DNA of 64,000 nucleotides. It comes from Pristionchus mayeri (taxonomy: Eukaryota > Nematoda > Chromadorea > Rhabditida > Neodiplogasteridae). The notes under the pieces were generated by a model, which saw nothing but the letters and a program-made list of their open reading frames with translations, was not told the origin of the DNA and did not search any database. The position numbers and the translations under genes were made by a program. The DNA is taken from assembly GCA_036245805.1 (NCBI GenBank), contig BTRK01000005.1, positions 24,593,474 through 24,657,473 on the forward strand. The letters run 5' to 3'. Below, piece after piece: positions 33,189-45,200 of this stretch (positions are counted from its first letter, which is position 1; each line of letters opens with the position of its first letter).

Positions 33189-34026
33189 GTGCTTTGTGTT
33201 GCTTCAATTTCTGTGCAATAATCTTGTCAATCGTAGATAAACTCTACAATTCTTGACTCTAAATTGCTAAGTTATTCGTTTAATATGCACTTGACATGTG
33301 AAAAATAATCTCGACGAGTTATGCATAACGAAAAGATTTGGAATATTTATTCATGGGGAAAGCACTGCATTGAAAAAATAATAATCTTTAAAAAATCAGT
33401 TCGCAATCTCAGTTAAAGTCTGACCCACGACGCGCTCCAGCAAGACTGGCTAACGAAAACAGTTCGCACATCTTTCTTATCTTCCGTCGAATTTTGTTGC
33501 TTTGTTTAGGGAGAGCAGGCGGGTTTCTTCAAAATGCTTCTAAAATAAAATGCGCATAGAATCCGATGGTTTATGAGCTGCCGATACGATTTCGACAACA
33601 AAAAATTAAAAATTTTGCGAAATAACTTAATTATGCGAATTAACAAAATCAACGCCGAGGCTAAGGTACCGTACCCCTCCCCATGCCACCACTGACCTAA
33701 TCAGCAACTGACTTTTTATTTTCACATTTTTCAATATTTATTTTTCTTCATTTTTAAATTAAAATTATATCATAATATGTTTTCGTATTGATATAAATAT
33801 CATTCTGGGAATCATAGACCGGGAAAATAGTTTATCACTGAGATTTAATGCCAACTCGGGAATAACAACGAAAGAGAACTAGAAGAGAGAGCCCCTTGCT
33901 CTGTCAGTCACCTCGGGGTCGCCGGCATGATTGTAGAGACTGGGGTAAACATACAGGAAAAAAGGGAGCTAGGATGAAGAAGGAACAGCGCAAGTACTGA
34001 ACCTTAGAATGACTAGAGGGTGGGAT

Positions 34027-35020
34027 CTAAGGGGAGGAGAGGACGAAGACTCCGTCGTGAAGGAGCTCTTCAAAGATGTCGCGATCGAAGATGAAGGCGC
34101 CGGAAGATCCCTCCAGAGTGATGATGAGCTGTCGGTTATCGTCTAAAATAAGGTACCGTAATCCAGATAGTGAATCTTGCTACCGTAACCCGTGATTACT
34201 ACTAGGCGATACTGTAGGCGTACCGTGATAGAGTCCTGTGATGTTGTGGTCGCCAGTGAGAAGAGTGCCGTCGGGAAGCAGGACGTCAGACCCCAGGTGG
34301 CAGATGCGGCCGAGAAGGGAAGCGTGGAAGCCGGCCTCCTCTTCAGCACCTGCAATGGCATGGGCGGCACACAGTTCTTTCAGGTTTTCGACCAGAATAT
34401 GAAGCTTGTGAACTACCCCTCCCTCGCTGAACCTAAAGAGACTGGGGTGAGGGGCGGTCTCCGAGAGGAACTTCTTGCGGAAGCGGAGCTGAGCTTTGAT
34501 CAGTGTCAATGCTCTCGAATCGGCCAGTCCGAAAATCGCACTGTCGATATCGACGGAGTTTGATAGAAGGCCTATTCCTCCAAGCTCCTGGGTGATCTTG
34601 TTCTTCCGAGCATCTGCCTTTGCTGCGTTTACCCTCTCATCAATCGCCCGCTGTTCCATCCGTTCTACCACCACTTTCCCGAGCTGTTCCCTCTTGTCTC
34701 GCTCCTCATGGACAATCTCTTTTCGTCTCTCTATCGCTCTCTCGAGGAGTTTGGTTCGTTCTCCCACATTCTTTCCATCTAACCAGGCACCTACATGATT
34801 CAGGCGGAAGCTGGTTACAGCTTCACGCCTATGGAAAGACATGAAAGGTGCCCTGCGATAGAGACAATCCATGAAAGCGAAACCAGATTCAACGGCGCGG
34901 TTGGTTGTGGGAGCGGACTGAATGCACTGGTCAATTTCAGAGGTCGGGTTACTGTATTCCCCTCCGGGTAGAGACTGGGAGAAGACGATCTTGAGGTACT
35001 CTAAACAGGCTCTCAGAACC
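34027..35020 (-). CDS. hAT-element protein gene, 2 exons, C-terminal part (uncharacterised)
   Basis: Exon about 35020-34224 and exon 34142-34027, joined in phase over an 81-nt GT...TTTTAG intron, giving LYHDDNRQLIITLEGSSG to a stop. Motifs: APTTNRAVESGFAFMDCLYR then SFRLNHVGAWLDG, a charged coiled-coil stretch (ERRKEIVHEERDKREQ), LTLIKAQLRFRKKFL, and the C-terminal tail. The TTN..E..F...D segment resembles, in my recollection, the C-terminal part of an anonymous protein family common in animal transposon annotations. Because it sits inside an element with an 8-bp duplication, I infer it is that element's transposase or partner. The 5' part is missing; homology ends near 35020, where a tandem repeat begins. 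Confidence 0.55.
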
Positions 35021-35025
35021 AGAAA

Positions 35026-35385
35026 TAACGGAAAATCGCGAGTTTTCGGCAAACAAAACGGTATATTTCAGCTCCGAACGGACGCCACTAGCCGTCGCTA
35101 GCATGACTATACTCTAGAAGGTCGACAGAATGCATTTCTGAGGAGCGCTAACGTGTGCTTCTCAATAAAAACGAAATATTGATCGGCAAAACCAGAAATA
35201 ACGGAAAATCGCGAGTTTTCGGCAAACAAAACGGTATATTTCAGCTCCGAACGGACGCCACTAGCCGTCGCTAGCATGACTATACTCTAGAAGGTCGACA
35301 GAATGCATTTCTGAGGAGCGCTAACGTGTGCTTCCCAATAAAAACGAAATATTGATCGGCAAAACCAGAAATAACGGAAAATTGA
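35026..35385. repeat. Tandem duplication, about 168-bp unit
   Basis: Two nearly identical copies (aacggaaaatcgcgagtttt ... cgctaacgtgtgcttctcaa) plus the start of a third at about 35360. Confidence 0.85.
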
Positions 35386-35689
35386 TCGTGAAACAGGGGT
35401 CGAATATTTAAAAAAATCTCAAACAAGCAATTATGTGGAATATGTGCGCCTTCACAGCAGAATCCTACAAGGGGGAAACTGATTGACCTCTGTCAGACTC
35501 AGAAAATCAAAAAAAAACAATTTTTATCAAAACAAAAAGCGGAAAAACAATCACAACAACTTCGAAATTCCGGGATGAAATATATCAATCGTAAACTGAT
35601 GTGAGCAGTTGTGTGCGTGGAAATGTCGCTGGGTACTGTCGCCTTGAAATCTGAAAGTGACATAGTCTGCTCTCCCTAGCTTTGTTATT

Positions 35690-35890
35690 TATTTTTATGA
35701 AAAACTAATTATATTTGAGAAAACTCGACATCGTGAGCTATCCATTGGTAACAAAATCATAATTTATTGGTATAGTTCATTGATTTGCTGCTTAGCGATT
35801 TATTTTTATAAAAAACTAATTATATTTGTGAAAACTCGACATCATGAGCTATCCATTGGTAACAAAATCATAATTTATTGATATAGTTCA
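35690..35890. repeat. Tandem duplication, about 105-bp unit
   Basis: Two copies of tttatttttatgaaaaacta ... tgatatagttcattga inside the right end of the hAT-like element. Confidence 0.8.
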
Positions 35891-36035
35891 TTGACATCGC
35901 CTCCGTCCCTATCTGATGCCAAACGAAAATGGAAAATTTGAGTTCGCGGGCTATTAGGAAACATGAGAAATTGCAGAGAATTTTCCCCGGCTTTCATTTT
36001 TATTTTCCGGTTCGGAGGTCCCTCTGAGGCTCGAG

Positions 36036-36098
36036 CATAAAGTACCGAGCTCGGGAATCCGCAGCTAGCTGCGCAGTGCGGATGCTCGGTATTTTTTT
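36036..36098. repeat. Short perfect-stem hairpin upstream of PAXBP1-like start
   Basis: taccgagc...atccgca / tgcggat...gctcggta forms an interrupted stem about 170 bp before exon 1. It could be a small MITE or a regulatory hairpin. Confidence 0.4.
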
Positions 36099-36234
36099 CA
36101 GACGTTTATGGTGTATTACTTTCACAAGTCTTATACCCCCATTCGATGTTTTGTTGTATTATGCTGCTTAGTTTTGCTATAACAGTCGTCGATGTACTAT
36201 TTGAGATTTATGTGTCAAAATATTTCGAATGCGT

Positions 36235-36254
36235 AAAATTATAATGTTCAGATA
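36235..36254 (+). promoter_or_regulatory. Candidate spliced-leader acceptor
   Basis: ataatgttcag ends at 36251, three nucleotides before the ATG of the PAXBP1-like gene. In nematodes an acceptor this close to the start codon without an upstream donor usually marks SL trans-splicing. Confidence 0.45.
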
Positions 36255-39200
36255 ATGTTCCGAAAGCCTAAAGTAAAAGGAAATGCTCGACAACGAGTAA
36301 TCTCTTCCGAATATGAAAATTCCGATTGCCTTGACCACGTGGATGCATCGAAAGCTGTGATTGAAGCACCCACATCTAAAGCCATTCTTTCTTTCGATGA
36401 TGAAGAAGGTGAGCAACGGCCACGAGAATCCAGTATGCCTATCATTTTTAAAATAGGTGTTGTGAACTGTGGAAACCCCCCTTTTTTTCAGGAGCCGATG
36501 ATAATTTCGAAATCAAGAAGAGCAAGAGGTATCAAAAAGAGCAAAGAAGGCAGAAAAAACTGGAAGAAAGAGCTGCCCGAGAATTCAAAGAGGAAGATGA
36601 TGTGGAAGAGCACGGCAAAGAACAAGTCGTATACATTAAACATGAATTACTTATCACGAAACCGGTAAGTGCTATTTATTACGTAAATAGCTTTAGAGAG
36701 TAAAATATCGTAAAAATACCGATGCTCGCTATATGACACCGTACTTGTAAGGTTCGGACAAACGTGGAAGCAGCGATTTTTCGAAAACTTGGTTTCCGGG
36801 ATAGTTTTACATGCTGATGACGATGGTCAACTTCATTTTGCATCTTTGACCTTATTTGGTGCGATATAGGTCTCGCCAGAACCGATTTTTTTTGTGGTTT
36901 TTGAAACCGCGTTCAATTCATAGTAACGCTAGGAACATGAAAATTCGTTTCCCGTTACTTTTTCGTTCTCTATACGATGAAATAAATATCATTTTCCTAT
37001 AGCTATGTCTTCATGGATACTCTGAACGAATCTTGGTCTAAAGCTCAAAAGTGCATTAAGCCGCTTAGCATGGATTAAGTACACACCGTCAAATGGCCAA
37101 AACCCAATTTTTGTGGAAATCGATTATTGGCTTTTTGAGAAATCATCATTTGAAGTTTTGACAAGATCTCTGGTTACTCTCATTTTCCTTTTGAGAGAGG
37201 GAACAAAGTACCTCTACCTTCCTCTCCGCACGTCGCCTTTTTGGCTCAATCGGGTAAGCATTAGGCTGTGGATGTGCTGTCGCGGGTTTGATCCCCATCT
37301 GTGGAATTTATTTTGCTTCGTTTCCAAGCTCACCCTGCGGTCTCTAACTCGCGTACTCTTTTGCTTTTTTTAAGAGTTTCACATGACTTTTTTCTCTTTT
37401 TATCATTCTCTTTTTTCTGAATAATTTGATCGAATTTATTTGTTTCGAAAGCTTTTAAGAAAGTTCCAATCAATGAGAACGGAGAGGGGGGGGGGGGGAA
37501 TATTATCAGTCTTAACATGATACTACTCCAAGAACCACTTGAAAAAATCTGACTTACTTATGATTCGCAAGATCATAATATTTTGGCATTCAGCCTTTTG
37601 TTCATAACAAGGCACTCGAAACAAATACATTCGATCAAACTATTCTTAAAAAAAGAGAATGATAAAAAGAGAAAAAAATCATGTGTAAGTCTTAAAAAAA
37701 GCAAAAGAGTAAGCGAGTTAGAGACCGCAGGGTGAGCTTGGAAACGAAGCAAAATAAATTCCACAGATGGGGATCGAACCCGCGACAGAACATCCACACC
37801 CTAATGCTTACCCGATTGAGCCAAAGAGGCGACATCCGAATAGGAAGGTAGAGGTACTTTGTTCCCTCTCTCAAACGGAATCTGCGTGATGAGAGTAACC
37901 AGAGATCTTGTCAAAACTTCAAATGATGATTTCTCAAAAAGCCAATAATCGATTTCCACAAAAAAATAGGATTTTGGCCATTTGACGGTGTGTACTTTAT
38001 CCATGCTAAGCGGCTTAATGCACTTTGGAGCTTTGGACCAAGATTCGTTCAGAGTATCCATGAAGACATAACTATAGGAAAATGATATTTATTTCATGGT
38101 GTGGAGAATGAAAAAGTAACCCAGGAAACGAATTTTCATGTTCCTAGCAATACTATGAATAGAACGCGGATTCAAAAACCACAAAAACATCGGTTCTTGC
38201 GAGACCTATATCGCATCAAATCAGGTCAAAGATGCAATATATATATATGTTTTTGGATGTGTTTTTGGGATAATCGAAGGTGCTGAAAAGGTGGGCTCAT
38301 TCATTTTGCTCTCAGAGTCGTCATTGGCTCGAAAATTCGTCACGTCGAAACAGGTTTTCGCGCATGTCGCATCTCCGGAAAGTGCTAAAATTACGCTAAT
38401 TTCATGATTTTTGAGTACTCCTAAAATTCTTTTTGTTTAAGATCTCAAGCTTACTTGATAGCACATAGTAGGCGGTTACTTGGTCAATATATGCATATGT
38501 TCGAATCACATCACGCCTTTTGGATTTCCGGAAAATCCAAGTTTTATGTAATCTTATATTTTCACACTTTTCTAAAAATATTTTCCGCTTCTCGTATTTT
38601 ATGGGGAAATATGGCTGTACATTATCATATAGTGTAGTGAGAAGCCCATTGAGAGTTCTTTCGAAAAATATGTCTAAGGCCGATCCTGGCTCAGCATAGC
38701 ACAAGTTGTAGAATATGGAATTCAGCTCTTGCCTGGGAAAGACGTATCAAGTGATAATATTTCCTGCGTCGAGGATCATTCAGACAGTCTTCTAAATAAG
38801 TGCTCTTCTAAGGTACACTATAGTGCTGCACATTGACGAGAAACATTTGAACTCACTCCTTTTCTACATATTGAAAACATAGATTTTCAGTATTGTTGAA
38901 TATAGTTCAACAAAGCCAAAATTTCGACTTTTAGTTTAGGACTAATGATTAAATTTTCTCAAAAGGGAGCTATCCCCTAACTTATCCCAGCCGAATGCTG
39001 ATATATGAGTGACTATCTGAGAGAACTGTCCATAGGCCGTACAGCGAAAAATAAAGTGGTGATTTTAAGATCTCTCTAGGGGTAACTTTTCACGTAGAGT
39101 TCGAAAATCTACCTTAGAAAGCCGTATCTCTGACCCCTGAGTTTCTGTGGCGCACCTCAACGCTGAGGTCGGTTTTTGTAAATCGTGAACGGTTGATCCA

Positions 39201-42200
39201 AACCTCATACATAGATAGTAATTCTAAAAGAACTCGACGAGATAAGCAGTTTTACTGTTGGAAGTGAAAAGCGAGCTCATCTGCGAAAAAGGTTGTGGCT
39301 CTTTTAAATTTCAAAATTTATATCCTGAAAAAGTTTTTCAATGTGTGTCATTTTAATTAAGATTATTAGATTCCTCGTGAAAAGTTACACCTGGAACCAA
39401 CTTTTAGTGAAAAAAATCGTGACCCATAGGGGTCTCCTAAATCAAAGAAAAGGAAAGGTGGTTCCCTTTTCGCAGATATGCGAAATTTTAAGCCGAGCAA
39501 CAGCGAAATCCGATCAACTATATGCAGTTTCTAACAATACTAAGGTAGGGTAAAAATATAACACAGGAAAAACGGCCATAATCTCAATTCGAGAAAATTC
39601 GATTTTCTTAACTTCGATTTTTTGCGTGTTTATGCTCATATATCTTTTCCATTTCGATACGAATTCCCAATTTTCTAGGTAATTCTATTATCACAGAGGG
39701 ATGTAAGTCAGAAAATATACAAAGTTGGGTCATCACCTATAAGGAAGGTTGTCATATTTGTCCTTGAATATGCACCACAGGGCTGGAAAAAGTATGTTTT
39801 TAATGCTAACAAACAAAATTTCGAAGACAATGAATTTATGCATTAAAATACTTTTTCAACATAGGCGAACTATAATTGAATTGTGAAATTGCACATCCCC
39901 TTAATCTAAAAAATATCATTTTTTCACACCTGAAAATCTAAATTGCTTAAAAAACGACTCTTATTTCGCAGTATTACATAAAACGTTAGTAATTTTGTTT
40001 GGAAAAGTGCCATAAAAATATAATTTAGTAGAATTGCACACAACAGCGCTTACAATTTAATTTTGCTCTTTTCCGATGCTCTAAATTTTGCATATTTAAG
40101 GACAAATATGACAACCTTCCTTATAGGTGATGACCCAACTTTGTATATTTTCCGACTTATGTCCCTCTGTGATACTAGAATTACCTGGAAAATTTGGGAA
40201 TTTATATTGAAATGGAAAAGATATATGAGCCTAAACATGCAAAAAATCGAAGTTTAGAAAATCGAATTTTCTCGAATTGAGATTATGTCCGTTTTTCCTG
40301 TGTTATATTTTTACCCTACCTTAGTATTGTAGTACTGCATATAGTTGATACTGCATATAGTTGATCGGATTTCGCTGTTGCTCGGCTTAAAATTTCGCAT
40401 ATCTGCGAAAAGGGAACCACCTTTCCTTTTCTTTGATTTAGGAGACCCCTATGGGTCACGATTTTTTTCACTAAAAGTTGGTTCCAGGGGTAACTTTTCA
40501 CGAGGAATCTAATAATCTTAATTAAAATGACACACATTGAAAATCTTTTTCAGGATATAAATTTTGAAATTTAAAAGAGCCACAACTTTTTTCGCAGATG
40601 AGCTCGCTTTTCACTTCCAACAGTAAAACTGCTTATCTCGTCGAGTTCTTTTAGAATTACTATCTATGTATGAGGTTTGGATCAACCGTTCACGATTTAC
40701 AAAAACCGACCTCAGCGTTGAGGTGCGCCACAAAAACTCAGGGGTCAGAGATACGGCTTTCTAAGGTAGATTTTCGAACTCTACGTGAAAAGTTACCCCT
40801 AGAGAGATCTTAAAATCACCACTTTATTTTTCGCTGTACGGCCTATGGTCAGTTCTCTCAGATAGTCACTCATATATCATCATTCGGCTGGGATAAGTTA
40901 GGGGATAGCTCCCTTTTGAGAAAATTTAATCATTAGTCCTAAACTAAAAGTCGAAATTTTGGCTTTGTTGAACTATATTCAACAATACTGAAAATCTATG
41001 TTTTCAATATGTAGAAAAGGAGTGAGTTCAAATGTTTCTCGTCAATGTGCAGCACTATAGTGTACCTTAGAAGAGCACTTATTTAGAAGACTGTCTGAAT
41101 GATCCTATGAGGTGCCCCACAGCGATGAGGTGCCCCACAGAAACTCAGGGGTCAGAGATACGGCTTTCTAAGGTTTTTTTTTCGATTTTCGAACTCTACG
41201 TGAAAAGTTACCCCTAGAGAGATTTTAAAATCAGCACTATTTTTCGCTGTACGGCCTATAGGTGATATTGCTCGGTTCTCTCAGATAGTCACTCATATAA
41301 AGAGTAGCTTTAACAGTTAACCACAAAAGTTAAGGAAACATGGTATTTCGAAATATTGAAATTTCGATGTTCAAATTTCAATGTCGGGATGATGAATGCT
41401 ATATGTTTTGGTAAACATATCGTATGCTCACATAACTACAATTTTAAGTTAACAATATAAGGAACTTCCCGTATTACTACAATTGAGATCGATACATACA
41501 TTGTTACGGATACACGGTAAAGACAAGTGTTCATGCTGACTTCTGTCTTGGTCAAGTTCATAAACGAGTGAATTTTCTGACAGACCTTTCTCAGCGGATC
41601 AGATTCAAATGTTGCATTGTGATATCCGTATGTCGTATTTTTCGGCTGTGGCATAATAGTTGTCCTATCATAGCTCTCCATGGAAAGCTAGGCCAAAACT
41701 TACAAAGCAAAATTTTTGTTAGTGTGATTTTGGTGTGAAACTGTGGTCTCAATACCAATTGGATAGGCTTCAACCAATGCGCGATGGAAAGAGTCAACGA
41801 CTCAACGAGTATACACATCAATATGATATTCAGTATTCGACAAAGGACGGGGTATCTCAGAATCGGAAATTTTAAAATCTACAAGTACTTTTTTCACAAC
41901 CTGATAATTTTTAAAAATTCAACTTTTCGAAAACGCAATTTCGAGACGAGTGAGTTATATGGTTGGAACCGCCGTGGCGATCGGATTCCGAACCCCAATT
42001 TTTATCCATTTTCACCTTGCGGTTTTCGAGATTGGAGTGAAAATGTGAGTCGAGAACGGTGGCAAACGATCCCGCAATCTACTCTCCCCTCTTCCCTAGC
42101 GAGGAAGAGGCGAGAGAGTGTAGTGATGCGAGAGGGCCATGGCACGGTGAAACTCGTTAAGGGAAAAATCTCAGTACACCACGCCAGTTTGGACACGAAA

Positions 42201-45200
42201 CTCTCGCCGTCTGATACTCTCGCCACCCTGATTTTTGTAGGATTTTCAAAAAATTTCCCTGATATTACAGTAATATTTTATTGCATTTGCCTGATTTTTT
42301 AATTAAAAAATCGCGGGAATAGTTATGATTTTAATATTTTGGTAATTTCGCTATTCTGATGTAATAATTCATAATTATTATGAATGAATATTCCATATAT
42401 ACTCTGAAACACTTCGTTCATGAACATACAAACAAAAAATGATTAGTTTTACTTGTGATGTATAATGTGTACGAGGGAATTAGCACGATTAATTTATTCA
42501 ACAGAGAATAGAATTATACAGAATAATAGGCCATGGTTCATCGACGACTATAAAAAGCTTTCGAAAGAGAACTGCGCTCTCACCTACATGCATGCGAAAA
42601 GGAGAAGGGGCAGTTGAAGACCAGTGTACTACTTCGAAAAACCGATACACTTACCCAACTGGAGGCTGCGAAGTGGAAGATCTCGAGAGCGAAAGCGGAT
42701 ACGAAGACCATCAGTTAAACAATCAACTCGCCTAGTTTGGAGTTGATCCTATTTGTCTCGGGAATTGGCGGAGACGAGGTTATCACGAAAACGAGTCCAG
42801 GAACAGTGAAAAGTCGAGTGAACGCCCTCAATTCGTGCCTTGTCATGCTGATCGGGCAATGGATGACCACGACGATGAGGAGATTATGTACGCGCACAAG
42901 ACAGTCAGATGTGAAGATGTGACGGACCACCATACACTGCTCATGACTAACACCGACATCACAACGTAATTATAAATAAGTTTATCAGATGGGAATAAAA
43001 TTAGGGATAAAAGAAGTTAACGAACCTGATGCATGCATTTATCCTTGAAGAATGCATGCATTTAACCGGCCTTCGGCCCAAAGCTTTCTTTCAAGGTAGA
43101 TCATCAATCTTGGCCTATGGCCCAAAGCATTCTTAAGCAACCATCTTGGACTCCGGCCCACAGTATAAGCCTGAAGCTATTAACAAACGAAAAAGAACTA
43201 AAATATAACGATAAAAACTATAAAATCAACCTTGTAAATCTGTAAAAAATTACGAAATATCCTTGGCAAAGTTCCAAAAATTTGTAATCTAAATATCCTA
43301 CTACGAAAATCAACAATTTCACGCTAATGTGCGGTAAACGGGGAAACTGTGGCCGACGTCACGATAATTAGGCGACATTCCCCAAATATACTGTATTTTG
43401 CGCGAGACGCAGAGGAGTTTTGCACGGGTGTTCTGTTCGCTCTTACATCGACCCCTCCTACGTGCAGTGCCTCGACTCGCTCAACACTGACTGCTACACT
43501 CTGTTGAAGCCGTTTGAGCGACCGATCAGAGTGCCGATAGGGAAAGGTGTACGCCAAGGAGACACAATCTCACCCAAACTCTTCACTGCGGCTCTCCAAT
43601 ACTGCATGAGAGGATTGGATTGGGACGAGGAGGGAATCTGCATCAACGGGAAGTGGTTGTCCCATCTCCGATTCGCCGATGACATCGTGCTACTGGGGCG
43701 AGACACCACTGCCCTTCAGAGGATGCTCGAGAAGCTAGACGAAGCAGGAGCGAGAATCGGCCTCTCAATCAACCGGAAGAAGACCCAGCTCATGAAGAAC
43801 GCGTGGTGTCCTGGCCCTGCCATCACCCTGCACGGAGACCCACTGGAGGAGACTGACGCCTACGTCTACCTCGGAAGAGAACTCCGATGCGACGGCTCGA
43901 TCATGACGGGGCTGAGAAGGAGGAAACGCGCTGCATGGGCTGCATATGGGAGTATCCGAGAATTCACCGCGCATCTCCAAGATCCGAAGATCCGTGCCCA
44001 CCTCTTCGACTCGCACGTCCTTCCAGCCCTCTGCTACGCTGCGGAGACATGGCCTCTCACGAGTACAGCCATCTCTTTCATCCAGACCACGCATCGAGCA
44101 CTCGAGAGGTCGCTCATCGGAACGTCTCTCTACTCGATGAGACAAGCCAAGCAGAGCTCCGATGACGTCCGTCGTATCTCCCTGCTCGCTGACCCTATCG
44201 ATTACATCAGGAGAGCCAAGCATCGATGGGCTGGACATGTACTTCGGCGAGACGATGACAGATGGTCTACACGAGTCACCCAGTGGTTCCCTCCTCCCGA
44301 TCTCACTCGGCCTCCGGGGAGGCCACCCGCCAGATGGAGAGACTCAATCGAGGAGTACGCCAAGATGCCCTACAGAGTCGGACGGAGTACGAGGTCGTCC
44401 GCAACAAGAGTGCCATACCGCCATTGGACTACTCGAGCACACGATAGAGAAGACTGGCGGAACTGTGATCCACGCGGCATAGCCCGTTGAAGATGGATCT
44501 ACTAAGTAACTAAGTAAAGTAAGTTCTGTTCGCGTAATTTCACCGTGCCGTCTGATGCTCTCGCCACTCAGGGTTTTTGTAGGAAATTCAAATATTTTCC
44601 CTGATATTACAGTAATACTTCATTGCATTTTAAGGGTTTTTAAAATAAAAAAATTGCGGGAATATTTATTTTGTTTATATTTCGTCAATTCAATCGTAAA
44701 ACGAACCTGATGCATGCATTTACACTGAAAATACATGCATTTACCCGGCCTTCGGCCCAAAGCTTTCGAAGTGGACCACTAGTAATGAGTAATGAGCCAA
44801 TTTGGCCTCCGTCCCACAGAATCAGCCTGAAGCTTTTAACAAAACAAAAAAAAGAACGAACATATAAAGATAAAACTTTAAAACCAACCCCCTAAATCGG
44901 TAAACAACCCTTGCGAAGCGTCCTAAATTTCGCAATAGTTATTGGCAAAATTCCAAAAATTTGAATTTGAATTATCCTACCCCGAAAATCGACAATTTCA
45001 CGCTAATGTGCGGTAAACGGGACACGGTGGCCGACGTCACGACGATTAGGCGACATTCCCCAAATATACTGTATTTTGGGCGAGACGCAGTGGGGTTTTG
45101 CACGGGTATTCTGTTCGCGTAATTTCTCCGTGCAGGGGGGGCACGAGAGGAAAGACGAGAGAGCAGCCCCGATTTCGCTCGATTTTATTCCACGTTTTCA

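Larger units (their letters stand above)
32076..35911. mobile_element. hAT-like element, 3.8 kb, 8-bp duplication TCTGATGC
   Basis: TIR TAGGGACGGAGGCG at 32076, complement CGCCTCCGTCCCTA ending 35911 (with a short gap near the inner side). Exact 8-bp direct repeats TCTGATGC at 32068-32075 and 35912-35919. An 8-bp duplication with TAGGG-type ends is the known hAT pattern. It carries a broken plus-strand ORF, a small membrane-protein ORF and a spliced minus-strand gene (35020-34027), plus tandem repeats near its right end. It is inserted in the dispersed repeat noted in the preceding feature. Confidence 0.75.
36838..38240. repeat. Large palindrome, arms about 0.6 kb
   Basis: 36838-37415 is repeated inverted at about 37640-38240 (for example gcgatataggtctcgccaga against gcgagacctatatcgc, and the gaacgaatcttggtc block). 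The spacer is about 225 bp. It lies in PAXBP1-like intron 2. Both arms carry a tRNA-like promoter. Confidence 0.85.

Noticed and set aside
37230..37835. Functional tRNA genes
   Set aside because: A and B boxes are present, but the acceptor and T stems do not pair well and the copies sit in a palindrome.
42134..45133. A fourth CACGGTG element (CACGGTGAAACTCG ... TTTCACCGTG)
   Set aside because: Ends are similar, but the flanks at 42129-42133 and after 44545 or 45133 show no matching 5-bp duplication.
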